DNA of 64,000 bases from Ciona savignyi (Eukaryota; Chordata; Ascidiacea; Phlebobranchia; Cionidae). The notes under the pieces are model-generated. The model had not been told where the DNA came from and ran no database searches. It was given only the letters and a program-made list of their open reading frames with translations. This document shows, in pieces, positions 11,244-23,132 of this stretch. A program made the translations under genes and the position numbers. Position 1 is the stretch's first letter. The number at the start of each line of letters is the position of its first letter. The stretch is from contig CH003245.1 in assembly GCA_000149265.1 (NCBI GenBank), positions 1,256,509-1,320,508 of the forward strand, written 5' to 3'.

Positions 11244-11715
11244 TGTTATCTCACGGTACAACTATTGTTTCGTCACACTGCAAACAGTTATTTTATGCCA
11301 GGAAGGAAATGAAATAACAATCATAATACTGTAATATAATAATCATTTGATCAAGCTGTTTTACTTGATAATTCAGGTGGTTTATTTTATTTAGATAATT
11401 TACAAACGCCAGTGGTATATAAATGTACACAAGCATAAAATATAACACGCAGACGTGCAAAAATTAAAATAAAAGTGCGACACTTGAACTGAGAAAGATT
11501 TTTGCATGTTTAAAAAATACATTTGAATGTGCAATACAAAAATACAATTTAGGTTCTCTTTTTTAACAGAGCAAAAACTGTGTCAATAAATATCTTTATA
11601 ACAGGTTAATATATTAAATTGGTCGATTTTGTTTACTTTATTAAAATCGCGATAAAACAAAACACAACATCGGAACTACGACCGCAATGTACAAAATAAT
11701 AATGTTTTCTATCCC

Positions 11716-11875
11716 TTGCTTAAACCAAAAAGACTATAACAACATAGTCTATAATCTCTTTGCTTAAACTGTTCAATGCATGTAATTTCAATGTAAAAAC
11801 TTGGTATTCTAAAAAGAAAATAAACGGCAATAACTTGGGAAAAAGGTACGTGTTTAGTCTTTTTGGTTTAAGCAA
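11716..11875. repeat. Perfect 21-bp inverted repeat, 118-nt spacer
   Basis: The arm at 11716-11736 (core GCTTAAACCAAAAAGACTA) is the exact reverse complement of 11855-11875. The outer flanks show no matching extension. This could be a foldback element, a MITE remnant or a long RNA hairpin. It lies upstream of the lipoxygenase start. Confidence 0.8.
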
Positions 11876-11961
11876 TATAGTGTTATTATATTACACAAAT
11901 AGTATGATATCCAGGTAAAATAAAACATTTTATAATATTTATTACATGCAATTATTTTTAA

Positions 11962-12005
11962 ATGGATTAGCAGTCCATCGCCTTAACCACACGGCCACCT
12001 CGTAA
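11962..12005 (-). pseudogene. Truncated tRNA-Ser(GCU)-like sequence (5' half)
   Basis: On the minus strand ACGAGGTGGCCGTGTGGTTA, then AGGCGATGGACTGCTAATCC, matches the 5' part of eukaryotic tRNA-Ser(GCU) as I remember it, with about one change in the D loop. It covers the D arm and the whole anticodon arm, with anticodon GCT. Homology stops after the anticodon stem, where AT-rich sequence takes over. There is no variable arm, T arm or B box, so it cannot make a normal tRNA. Confidence 0.75.
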
Positions 12006-12159
12006 TTTTTCGAAACACAATTTAATAACCGTGTCTTCAAATTAGCGAAAAAAAATTGTTTAAAGCGAGTCAAGTTTGTACCGGTCCTGGTATAGAACTT
12101 GTGGTCGATTCGTCACGTGGCCCGTTATTCTCGCCACATGGTGCTGTATATTTGTACCT

Positions 12160-12346
12160 ATTTAAATAAATATGGTTTAGTTCCATTAAAAAACAAAACG
12201 GTTCCAAAATTTATAAATCCATTGTAACCCTTTAACATTAAATACGTTTTGCTTATTGTTATGACTTCCCATGCATGCTGTATGCCCGTTTGCGTTCGTA
12301 ATTGGTCTTGGGTACGCCACGAAGTCAAAAAGATTGAGAACCACTG
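12160..12346 (-). repeat. hAT-like transposon end
   Basis: Reading the minus strand from 12346 gives CAGTGGTTCTCAATCTTTTT, then a GTGGCGTACCC stretch, the typical start of hAT/Charlie-type terminal repeats. No opposite terminus or 8-bp duplication was identified, so it is probably truncated. The inner limit is arbitrary. Confidence 0.5.
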
Positions 12347-13449
12347 GGCTAGAGAAAAATGTATCCACGGGCACATACAAAACTGATTCGGACATAATTG
12401 TAGATGGCGTATAACCAATTAGGACCTCTACGCGCGTATTTGCTGAGTAACAATGGTAGTGATTCCGCCTAATGTTTGTTTGGGTAAAAGCAGCATAAGT
12501 TGGGCTGCGCGCCGGTGTTCTCGTTTAGCCGTGGAGTTTTGTAATAGTGGAGCAGTGCTTTGTGAAATAAAGATGTCGATTGTGCATCTGCTAGCTGTTT
12601 TGTTGGGGAAAAGTTGCCGATGTACGAAGGGTATGGGCTCAAAATTGTTAAGTAAAGCTTTGGAGGGTTTTAAGTTTGGGTTGCAGATCCAAGCTTTAAT
12701 TTTAAATTGTAAAAAAAATCTAAGACTTCCTATATGTTAGGATTTTGAGTGACAGCCGTTTTTGTCATGTTAGTTTGCATTGGAGAGGGAGGGAGAATAA
12801 TTAGTTAAACGACTCATGTAAGAATCATCGATACGATTCTACAAAATGAGATCATCGTCTAGTTCTGGACTCTAGTCTACTTCCTCGACCAACTCGGGCA
12901 ACCAATTATTAAACCTTCTAAAGCTGAAACATTACAATTGGTTTACATTCGATCGTTAAAACTGACGGTTGTAATTCAGAACCAAACCGCTTGTCCCCTG
13001 TTGGTCTGTAAACAGGTCGATTTGTTTTAACTTAATAATGAATCAGTGGATACTTATTTTGCCAACTTAAACCATGAATTTATGCAGCAGTAACGAATTT
13101 TCAACTTATTGCATTAATAAAATTCGCAAGAGAATCTAAGCACATCTGTAGATGGCGAATGCCTTTCTTTTTGATTTTTTTGGTTAGAATTACAAATTAT
13201 ATTTGTTCAAATACTCACTTAACACAGCACTGTTGTAACTACAGATAATGAGCAACAGGCCAAAAAAATTCATAATTATTTATTTATAAAAACTTTTGAC
13301 TTATAGGTAACCGGCCTGCAAACGTTAGTTTTTTTCAATTGCAAATTACAGTTTACGTAATAAAAATGCGGTCAGTTGATTAAAAACAATCAAGGTAAAC
13401 CCACCGTTGTTCCGATAGCCCTAGGGTGGACGCAAAGGAAATGTGGTGC

Positions 13450-13735
13450 AAAGGATATTCATGTTTTTCCCCGTGAATGGGAAAACCAATGGGGTTAACA
13501 CACGTGCAATCGTCAGATCACCTCGCGCCCACCGTCGGGTTACCGGAGCTATTGCAGTGTGTTGTGTATGATAGAAACGTTACTTCAATTTGGTAGAACC
13601 CATTAATCCGCTGGGCACAGGCAATGTCCGTAAAGTGCCTTGCACAAGGACACAGCTGACTACCTAACGACCAGTTTCGCACCTGCAACCTTTCGATTGA
13701 AAGGAGACATACTTAACCTCAAGACTAATTGGTCG
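13450..13735 (-). repeat. Family 1 dispersed repeat, copy B
   Basis: This is the inverted partner of 5965-6275. On its sense (minus) strand it begins with a tRNA-like region (ATTAGTCTTGAGGTTAAG, CTTTCAATCGAAAG, then the B-box-like GGTGCGAAACT). A body containing CCCAGCGGATTAATGGGTTC and ACCCGACGGTGGGCGCGAGG follows. It lies downstream of CCDC12. Confidence 0.75.
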
Positions 13736-14397
13736 GTGGTGATTACGCCGGGTGTTCTTGCGTTTTGCCAATAATGGGGAAAAACGGAATATTCTATCAT
13801 ACTAATTTATTTGACGTCATTAGCTAATTCAATTAAACAAAAAACGGCAGCAATGCCTTTATTGAATTGAACACGCTACACTATCTATGGTTCATACATA
13901 CAAGTTAGGGCAAAGTACTGCACTGTGTAGATTTGCCTTTTGAGATACAAATTCAAGAAACTTGTTTCTTTATTAAACATTTGTTTAAAAAAAAAATAGT
14001 GGCATATTTGTGGTCATTAACTGTATACGAATTAATTATTTAAGGGGTTGGCAGTGTCAGATAATCAAAGTTAATTTCAAATAATAGATACAATATTTTG
14101 TTTTTTGTTAAAACACTTAACCCTCTGAATTCATAAGAGTCAGTTAAGTGCCTGGTCAATAAATACAAGCAACCAATTTTGATATCGCAACCCTCCAACT
14201 GATGTTTCAATTTGAAATTTTCAACCTATACAGCCATAATAAAACAAAAAATATAGACTAAAATGAATTTCAGTAAAGTTTCCAATTTCATTTAAAAGAA
14301 ATTTAACAGCTGCAAAACAGGACAGCAGCATGCATTTAGCTAAAATTTCTTGCCAGCCCACTCAGTACTGATACTTTTCCAGTTAAGAAAGTGTATA

Positions 14398-17300
14398 TCA
14401 GTCAGAGTCGTATGCATCACCCTTGATATCATCAGGAACTTCAGCAAAATGTGACGGATCTTCTTTAGTTGTTTGTTTTAATCTTTCGCGGATTATTTCT
14501 GCAATCGCACGCTGTGTTTTACGCTCTAAGCGGTCAAGTTTGGATTGAATATCTCTTTTCAGGTCCCAATCCGGTTTCCTTGGAGCCAAGTTTAATAAAT
14601 CGACCTCTTCTTGCAAGGCTGGTTCGGCTGATTGACTATCCAATTGTTTCTTTGAAAAATAAAAATAAATTAAATCAAAGTAGATTTGTTTTTTGGTTAT
14701 TGGGTCACTAATGAGCCATGATCTAATTGGTAAAAAAGACAGTGACCAATTGGAAATTATTATCTAGGCTGTATTGAAAGTTCCACCATACCAAATTCTT
14801 AACTCTTTCACTCCCGGCCAAATGCATTAATTTAAACATGCTGTCCCGCAGTGTTTTTTTACAATTTTTGGTCATTTTCAAATTAGCACAGTTTTTCTCA
14901 AATTTATGCTATGATTTAATATTTAGTATGGTTGGAAAGATAATTTATCCCTCTTTTAAACAAACCGCACACCTAGAATCTACCTCCAATAAAGAATATA
15001 TTATGTAAACTTTAGTGAACACCACTTTTTATGTAAAGAAAATTCTGTTCGACTTTGAAAATTTTGAGGTGCACTGACAAACGAAATACTCACTAATTAT
15101 TGGTATGCCCAAATGAGATGGAAATTTGAATGTAGATTTTGTAATAGTTTTTGTACTCAGGAAAATTTGAACTGTATTTGTATCTTCAGTAGTTTTTTTA
15201 CTATTCCTAATTGAAATTTTCCTTTATTCTAACTATATTATGAAAAATTGAACCAAAACGCATTGAAGTTTTTAGTTTTGTAGAACTAAAATAGTAAAAA
15301 GTATAAATAAGAACAGTGAAGGAAGTGTAAAAAGGGCATACAAAAGCAAACAAACACAAATACTATATCCAATATTCTTCAAAGCAGGGCACACCGAACT
15401 AGCTAGTCTCGCCGCCTTTTTCTTTATCGTGCGCTCAGCAGGCCCAGCTGGATTCATGCTTTGGTGAACACAAAGCATAAACGCCTGCTGCGAAAACGTC
15501 ACCAACGCTCTCCTTTTTTTCTCAACGGCACGAAATTCACAGAGAATGTAAAGAAAGACTTGCTTGACAAAAAGAGCTTCTCCGCAAGTTAACGCGACTC
15601 CTATTGGCTGAGTTAGTCACTTGTAAATTCGTGTAAAATCGATAGAAATAAGAGGCGAAGCCTTGAAAAAGAAAGGCTATCACTCCTCGCATTTTTAATA
15701 TTTCTCCACGAAAATTACAGAGAATAAAATATAGGGTTTCCTTGATCGAATGAGCCATAGCTGAGGTCTCTACCATTACGCATTGCGGAGAAATCGTTTT
15801 TTAGATTTGCATCCATTTATGTACAGGCGGGATACCATGTTTTCCCACCAACTCGCCATATATGGCGAGTTGGGACGGAAAGAGTTAAAAGTATGCTTGT
15901 ATGCAATTTGGTAAGATTTTTCCAATTTTTAAAAAGTTTACTGACAGCAAGTAAACCCAAATTGTTAAACAATTACAAAAAATAAATTACAAGGAAAGAT
16001 CTAAATGCAAAATGTTTAAGAGCATTCACTATTTTGTGTAATGTTGGTCAAGGGTTGAGAATGAAATCTTAGGATACTTATGTTTATCTCAGGGGTTGGA
16101 GAAAATATAGAAGTTTTATAATATTATACTAAGTTACATTGTACCCACAGCGTGGATACCAAAGCAAATACAATGTGTTGAGTACAATAGAGACACTGGG
16201 ACAGTTTTTTGTTCAACACATTAAACCACTGGCTTTATACAACGTTCACTAAGTTCCTTAATCAAGGACTGACTATAGTTAGCTGCCGGTTTTAAAACCA
16301 TCAACGTTTTACTGGCACAAATAAATTAATTTACTAAACAATGTAATTATATGCACGAACTGTGTTAGGGGTTTAAGAATAAGAATATACCAATAGATTT
16401 CAAAAGCCAGACCCAGTCCGGAAAGGATGAAACAGTCTGGATCGGGTTTCGTGTAAAATGAAGCATTGGTGTAGAACAGGGGTGGGCAACCTTTCTCGGC
16501 CTGGGTGCCAAAATCGGCTAAAATTAATGGAAAAATCCTTCCGCGTGCCAACTAACAATTCGTGAGAACATATTTCTGTTTTTGAATGTTCACTCCTACT
16601 ATAATAGGAGTTGTACTATTTCCTACTATAGTAGGAGTTCTGTACTTTTGAATTGCACTAATGTGACATCAAATAGCTTCTTGTGATGTCATAAATGCCT
16701 ATAGCCTGTAAGCTTTCATGACAAATTGTTTGTTAAGTTGATTGGAAGAAAAGTTGCGGAAAAACTTAATTTTACACAGTTTTTTTCAGAAGCGTCGTTT
16801 AAATTTTTGAAAGGTGCTTAGGGGTCCCAGAAAATTGTCTCGCGGTCCCCAAAAGACCGCGGACCCCAGTTTGAAAACCGCTGTTTTACAGTAATGACTT
16901 TTAATTTTTATCTTTACTGCAAAATAAGCAAGCGCTGTACTATTACTGATAGAGCAAACCTTAGGCAGGTGAAAAAGTGTGTTCTTTATTTTTTAAATTA
17001 GGATGCTAAGGGTAGCTGATATTAACTACATCTGGTTGGCTGCACAAACGTACAAATTTCTCTCACGATCGTCTGTGGCAGAAGGTTGCGAAATTTACTA
17101 GCGGATTGTTGTACTCTTTGGTGTTTGTTGAGTAACAATAACAGGGTAATAAATAATCAAATCTTCACAACTTTCGGTAATAAACATTTTATGCACGTGG
17201 CCAAAGCTCAAATAATACAACAACTTTTAAGTTATTATCTTTAAGAAAAAGGAATCTAATTTCCTTGAACTAGCGTGCCAGAAATACGAGCTCGCGTGCC

Positions 17301-17877
17301 AAGTTGGGCACGCGTGCCAGGGGTTGCCCATGCCTGGTGTAGAATAAGTATGTGTCTTATAATTTAAAACCTTTAACAACAAGCTAAACTGCATCGCAAC
17401 TCGCTGTTTCCACTCAGATTACACCCTGCCATTCAGGAACTAACATATTCTAGTTCTCCAGGCTGGCTTATTACATCTTAAAAGTTTGCATAGAACAATA
17501 AAATTACAAATTTTAAAAACAAATAAAGCAAGGAAGATTCCTTATTTTCCTAATGCATTGAGAGTTGGCTGATAATTAGGCCACTCTCATTATGGTTTTT
17601 TATTATTATCCTTTAAATTTACAAGTTAGAAAAAATGACTGACTGTTATTTTATTTTCCACTTTTTCTGGTTCAGCATCAGGAAGAACAGCATCTTTGAA
17701 ATCTTCAGACAACGGGTTATAGTTTCGTAGTTTGAGTTGAGGCTTAGGAAGTTCTTCTTTATCGCTCTTTTTTGCTGGAGGTTCACCCCCCGTTTTCCTC
17801 TGTTCCCGCATGGCTTTTAACCTCTCCTTCCTCTTACGTGCCGCCTCCTCGAGATTTCCAATGTTTTTATCACCCAT
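14398..17877 (-). CDS. CCDC12: CCDC12, spliceosome-associated coiled-coil protein
   Basis: CCDC12 is a small component of active spliceosomes and acts in the nucleus in pre-mRNA splicing. Two exons: 17877-17644 (78 codons) and 14649-14398 (83 codons plus stop), joined in phase 0 to give about 161 residues. Human CCDC12 is about 166. Exon 1 starts MGDKNIGNLEEAARKRKERL and has the basic coiled-coil segment and LRNYNPLSEDFKD. Exon 2 carries the near-invariant core NLAPRKPDWDLKRDI and TQRAIAEIIRERL, ending in DAYDSD. The donor after 17644 (ACA|GTCAGT) is weak; the acceptor before 14649 follows a T-rich tract. The intron is 2,994 nt and holds two DNA transposons. I chose the ATG at 17877 because it matches the family's N-terminus in position and sequence. 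Confidence 0.92.
14803..15884. mobile_element. piggyBac-like non-autonomous element in the CCDC12 intron
   Basis: The element is bounded by TTAA at 14799-14802 and 15885-15888. Its ends are CTCTTTCACTCCCGG on the left and, as reverse complement, CTCTTTCCGTCCCAACTCGCC-like on the right; they share CTCTTTC and the CCC step. TTAA targets and short inverted ends are piggyBac hallmarks. A perfect 22-bp palindrome at 15850-15871 (core CGCCATATATGGCG) sits just inside the right end. No transposase is visible in the 1,082 bp, so it would depend on a transposase supplied elsewhere. Confidence 0.65.
16477..17336. mobile_element. hAT-like element with 8-bp target duplication
   Basis: The 860-bp element is flanked by exact 8-bp direct repeats GTGTAGAA at 16469-16476 and 17337-17344. 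Its ends are CAGGGGTGGGCAACC on the left and CAGGCATGGGCAACC on the right (reverse complement), 13 of 15 matching. Both subterminal regions are rich in GTGCC/TGCCA motifs. An 8-bp duplication with CAG-starting inverted repeats is diagnostic of hAT elements. No transposase reading frame is visible, so it is non-autonomous. Confidence 0.85.
16815..16883 (-). repeat. Second hAT-like terminus nested inside the 16477 element
   Basis: On the minus strand from 16883 the sequence starts CAGCGGTTTTCAAACTGGGG, followed by GTCCGCGGTC and its near-inverse GGGACCGCG. This is another hAT terminal form, distinct from the enclosing element's ends. Just upstream lies the palindrome CCTACTATAGTAGG. It suggests insertion of one hAT into another, or a composite element. 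Confidence 0.5.
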
Positions 17878-18314
17878 TGTGCTAAAGTGCTGAGTACAGA
17901 ACCGACAGATAGATTACTTCTATTCCTTTTTTCGTGATAAAATATTCGTTTCCAATAACGTTCAATACATTGATCTAAACCAAGTAGTATTCTAAATCTG
18001 TTTCAAATAATATCATTTTAAACTCCACAAACTTGTTCGTAAACTTTCAATCTTATAATCTAACATACACTTTTCAGCCCGGATAGAGGCGTTCATAAGA
18101 ACTTATCATGTTAAAAACGCTTATTTATCTGATTTTACATTAAGTAAAATCGACGTATATATTATTACATAGCGTACACTTATTCAATCAATTTACTACC
18201 AAAACCACGTACATATATATGTCTGTGTGCAGACAAGTTTATTTTATTAGATTATCAACATACATGTGAAATTTCTTTCTCTCAGAAGAAAGTGGGTGGG
18301 TTACAATCATAGAA

Positions 18315-18379
18315 AAGTTAGTATTCTATGGTTACAATAGATATCTATAACAAAGTTTAAATCATAGAATACTTAACTT
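18315..18379. repeat. Hairpin-forming inverted repeat, 65 bp
   Basis: AAGTTAGTATTCTATG (18315-18330) pairs with CATAGAATACTTAACTT (18363-18379) with one bulged base. The 32-nt loop contains the palindrome ATAGATATCTAT. This could be a MITE remnant or a small RNA-type hairpin. No target duplication was seen. Confidence 0.6.
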
Positions 18380-18558
18380 ACCGCAATGATGATTATCTTT
18401 TTATAATCAATGCTTACCATAAGAATTCTTTGCTAAAAGTTTTATCTGAGTTATCTATAAAAGTTACTCATATTCAAAATCAGGAAGACCAGTATTTTTT
18501 TATTTTGATCATATTTATTTCCGGAAATAGGTGTTATAACACGGAAAACATAAGATCT

Positions 18559-18593
18559 GTCCACCATCAGATTCCTCGTGTCCACCATCAGAT
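18559..18593 (+). repeat. Short two-copy tandem repeat
   Basis: GTCCACCATCAGATT occurs at 18559-18573 and again at 18579-18593, separated by CCTCG. Confidence 0.85.
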
Positions 18594-21500
18594 TATCCAA
18601 ATTTTTTGTAATGTGCTGAATATCGCATTGATGTAGTTTTTGCAAAAATAATATACCATTTGTTCATTTAACAAATTTCATTTAAAGTTATCTGAGTGCC
18701 GTGTTTAAAGACGCAATCAACTAGCTGTAGTCCAGTAGCCTATCGACTTCATTTCGACTTCAGCGAGCTAGCCGAAGTGCTCGCCTGTTAATCTCGAAAA
18801 TTAATCGGTTAAAAAATGACAAAATGTGCTCATTACAAGCGGTTTCCAGCAAGTAGGTACATCTACCCTGTAAATGCAACTGCCGTAAATATAAAAAAAA
18901 AATTACAGGTTCACAAATAGATTTACTTAGTGAGTGAAATGATGAATGACGAACATCAATCTAGCTGTGCACACACTACATATTACTGGGTTAAAAGGCG
19001 GGTTATATATATTAATTTGTGCTTTAAATTTTTAGTAGTTTGCCAAAAAATGCAAGTAGACTATTTTGTAGACAGTACAAACAGACTTGTCTAAGTGGAA
19101 TGATGCTTTCTATACGATAGGATAGAGAAATGAAGGGTTGCGCATAGCGAAAAATACCGGAAAACAACACTATCGTGCAGATAAGTCCACAATTTGCAAA
19201 ATAATTTATACGCCGGCTGATAGTTGGTCTATGCGTCCTAAATTAAGCGGAAACTACCAACGCGTCATTATGAGGACCAAAAGTAGTGGGTTCGCGCTGC
19301 GGTCTGGTTTTACAACATTTTACACTCTTTCACTATAGTTTAGATCGTCGTTGAATACGGAATACAATTTCCGTTTGCGTCACTGAATATAACCCTTCAG
19401 AATTCGACATAAATAGATTTCAACTTGTCCCTAGCATAACCCCTAAATCGTTTACTCACACGTTTGCCTGCACGCGAACGAAACGAGAGTTTTCCAGAGT
19501 CACGCAACTTCGGAATTTGATGTGTCATAGGCACAGTTCGATAGTGACGAACACTTCGAAATTTAAAACTAATTTTAAAGGAGTCAATTGGCTAGATGAA
19601 ACCAACAACTGGCATGTGTTTCGCATAGGAATGCGAAATTTCAATTAGTTTGCAATAGTAATACAGAATTCAAATTATCTCATTTCCTTATCCGAATACA
19701 GTCAGTGATTTTGAAATATGTTTTATTGTCGCATGGTGGCAGTCTCGCGCTATACTAGATTAATCAATAACGTCGATCGACTGCTGTACTTGAAAACAAG
19801 CAATTTGTGAATGAACTTGTATTTTACATCGTCACTATCAGCGATGTTGATCTCTGAACTAACTATTTGGTAACCTTTCACTGACAGCAGTTCCGCCTTA
19901 AAGAGAACTAACCCGCAATTAAAATGAAACATCTACGTCTCTATTCCGTTAAAGGAATTACTCGCTTTATCGGCTTTGAAATTTTTGCGGCCAAAAATCT
20001 CAGTGGTCACGGTGTTAGAGATTCTAACCTGGTAATCATTACCTCGTTCAATATGTTCGTGCTTGTAGCGGCAGGCCCCACTTGTGCTTCATAACTTTGC
20101 GCTTAATCTTTTAATCTATGTCCAAGACCGGGATTTAGTGGTGTCGAGCTCGAATTACAGAATGCAAGGTTGCAATCAAGCCAAGTGATCTTTAAACTCC
20201 ATCTACAACGGAGACCGCCGTCAAACTAACGAGCGGCTGCGCCTGTGACGGTATGACATCCCTTCTGACTTGGCGTCGATTTCGTTTTAAAACAAGCCAC
20301 GTTTTCCACCAGCAATACCACTCTGGCGGTTTTCATGGAAATTCGTGTTCACAATAAATTTAAATAAATACCTCTGAATAAGATATCTGTGTCCGCAATG
20401 TCAAAATTGTTCAGAACGACCACGGTCGTAATTCTGGCTAAGCGCAAAGACCCAAAAAGGTAATTACGGGATCGTTATCTTTTATTATTTCCGCGACTAT
20501 TGTAACTAAAGTACCTATTCAAACTATATTCGGAACTGTTAACGCAATTCAGTACATTCGTCGGTTATACAAAGTACGAAGACCCTTGGGAATATTTGTG
20601 GTTGAGTTGTATTTTGTTATCGTACATTTGAAAACGAAAATCGCGTGATTGATTGGATCGCAGTGCGAGACGTCAGTGCTGTTATCTCGACATCGGTTGG
20701 GGAACTGTAGTGCTGATTCGGCAACATGGCCACCTGAGTACGAGTGAAACTACAGCCTCCACTTCTTAAGACTTGTTGTACGCTAAGTAGTGATGCATTT
20801 GTGGAGCCTGAGATAAAAAGGCTTAACAAGCCGCAAGCTTCCTGTCTCCCTCCTCTCTCACTCTTTTCTCTCCCTCCTCCCAGTGACTGACGGAAAGAAA
20901 TCACGGCGGTTTAGTTGCCATGGAAACCTTTATTTCGCCTTTTTAGACCACTGAATGTTGTTTACGCAAGAAAAAGATGGATCACCCGTGCATGTTTGAT
21001 TAAAATCAAATTTACATTTCCTATTTTGTAGATAGCTGCATTGTATGAACAAATAAACAAAAAAAACATTTATATTTTATCTTATGCGGAATTAAAAGCC
21101 AAGAATTGTAGATATTAGGAATGCAAATTTCAGTAATTTCCTTATTTCCACGATCACTTATGTGTGTTTCATTAAACGGAATTATTTCAATAAAGCGGCC
21201 GCTACAGATTTAATAAAAGTTAAATTGTGGGTTGCGATGCTTTTAAGTGGTTCGTCTTGCCAGTCATGTTGCAATTAGTCGAAATGAATCGACCTACTTC
21301 AACAATAAAGCACTGTGTGCAAACGTCCAGTCAGTCGCCACTGATGAGTGACATGAAAGTTCGGCTAATCCGCGGCGCAAACCGTGGTCACGTACCGCAC
21401 TGAGCCGATCTTACTAATTAGCGACTTCCGACACAACAAGCAGGCGATATCTCCATTCGCAATCGCTCGCACGGATGGATTGTTGATGACTAAAACAATA

Positions 21501-23132
21501 GCTGTCGACGACATGATTCGTAACCGACGATTTTCAGAGCGCAAATTCACGACTTACACGACCGCGCGAAAGGCGTTACTTGTGAACTTGCGATTTAGCA
21601 AATGAACACGAGTATTTTTAACCTCACAACAAACGCCAATTTTCTTAACATTTTCTAACTGGAAGTTTTTTCTCGAAAATGCCGGAACTGAATTATACAC
21701 AGTTCCAGTGTGGAAAAAAACAGGTGGTCCGGATCTTGCGGTCGGTTATTCTGTCATCGATTGAACAAATACGAGCAGCTAGTGTCGACTGATGCTTCAT
21801 CCCATGTCAGATTACTTTCAAGCCCATCCGCTAGTTTGCCAATAAATTATAACGTGCGTCATAATCCGAGCGGTTTTGTCGACCCTACGTGTTCCGGACT
21901 TGGTTGCTTGCACAAAGGCGAGAGGATAGAGCCATGGTCGGTTTAACCCGCAAACATTCCAACTCCATTGCCCCACAAAAGTCAACTTGGAAGTAACAGG
22001 TGGAGCCAATCAATCGGCGCCGTTCGATGCTACGAGGTTCACGGTCTTTGGTCGCCTTGCCGACGAAGATTGGTCTCTCGTCGCGGACTCAGGTGCTCTT
22101 GGCATCTCACTGAATACACCTCTCCAAATCCAACCCTCCCGGGCGACTGGGAAGGAAACCCTGAGCCTCGTAGTCGCGCTGAGTCGCCCGAATCAAAAGC
22201 CACAAAACTATTCGAGTCTTTGTTTTGGAAACAAACTCGGCAGAAATCCATTTCCTCAGTAAACAAGCTGGCCCCACTGGCAGACTTTGACCTTAATATT
22301 AAATAACCGTTTTTGAAGTGTCATAGCAGACCCCAGACCGGGAAATTAAACGCTGTTGTATGTTACAACTCACTGAAAATAGATGATGTAACCAATTTTT
22401 CTATGAAATGTCTAAAATATAAACCCGGAAACCACGACAGGGTATAATAGCATACAGTGTTTTTGACAATAAAGGGAAAATATATAATTAGCCACAAGTA
22501 TTTTTCTATATATTAGAAAGTAGATCGTTTTAAATCGATTTGTTTCGGCGTGAATATATTCTTTAGAGACACATCAAATAAAGATGAATCAAAAAGATAG
22601 CAAATGGAGTAAAGAAGTTAAGCGTTTTTGACAATATGAACATATATTTGCCAAGTGGTAAGTCAATGCCATTCTTAACAAGAAAACCTCTTTCCTTCAA
22701 ACATGGTACACCCCATATTTATGCCGACCGGCCATACATCTTCTTCAAACCGACAAACGCCGTTCCTCATCGTTATGTCATCATACTTCCTATTGTAACC
22801 CTACAATGAACTTTTGTTAGCAAATAGGTCAATATCGTCGAGTGGGTTGCCGCCAATGGAGTCGCAACAGTGGCCACATTGTTCAGCTTGTGGAGAAGTT
22901 TTCGAGTGGGGGATTTGCGAAATTAAAACCCGGTGATCATTGTTCATTTTATCACATTAAGCAAAGTCAGGTCTCGGCGTTGGCATGGGAACAGGATCGT
23001 GTTCCGCGCCATCTAACTTCGTAACTCGGAATGTCGGGTTTCTGTGTATATAACGCGCGTTGTACATCTCTACCGTGTAGCAGCGTCTGTATAATTAGTT
23101 TTAATTGAGTTCTGGTTTTCTCACTGTGTTTA

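Larger units (their letters stand above)
11244..14397. other. Intergenic region between lipoxygenase and CCDC12
   Basis: No protein-coding gene was recognised. It holds the lipoxygenase promoter side (from 11244 upward) and the CCDC12 3' UTR (up to 14397). It also holds a 21-bp inverted repeat (11716-11875), a tRNA-Ser-like half (11962-12005), a hAT-like end (to 12346), a family 1 repeat (13450-13735) and a TGACGTCA at 13812. No TATA box could be assigned with confidence. Confidence 0.6.

Noticed and set aside
22039..22266. Minus-strand frame with CRVCF resembling a zinc-ribbon or ZAD start
   Set aside because: Only one CxxC pair, no further zinc ligands, and no flanking exons; not supportable.
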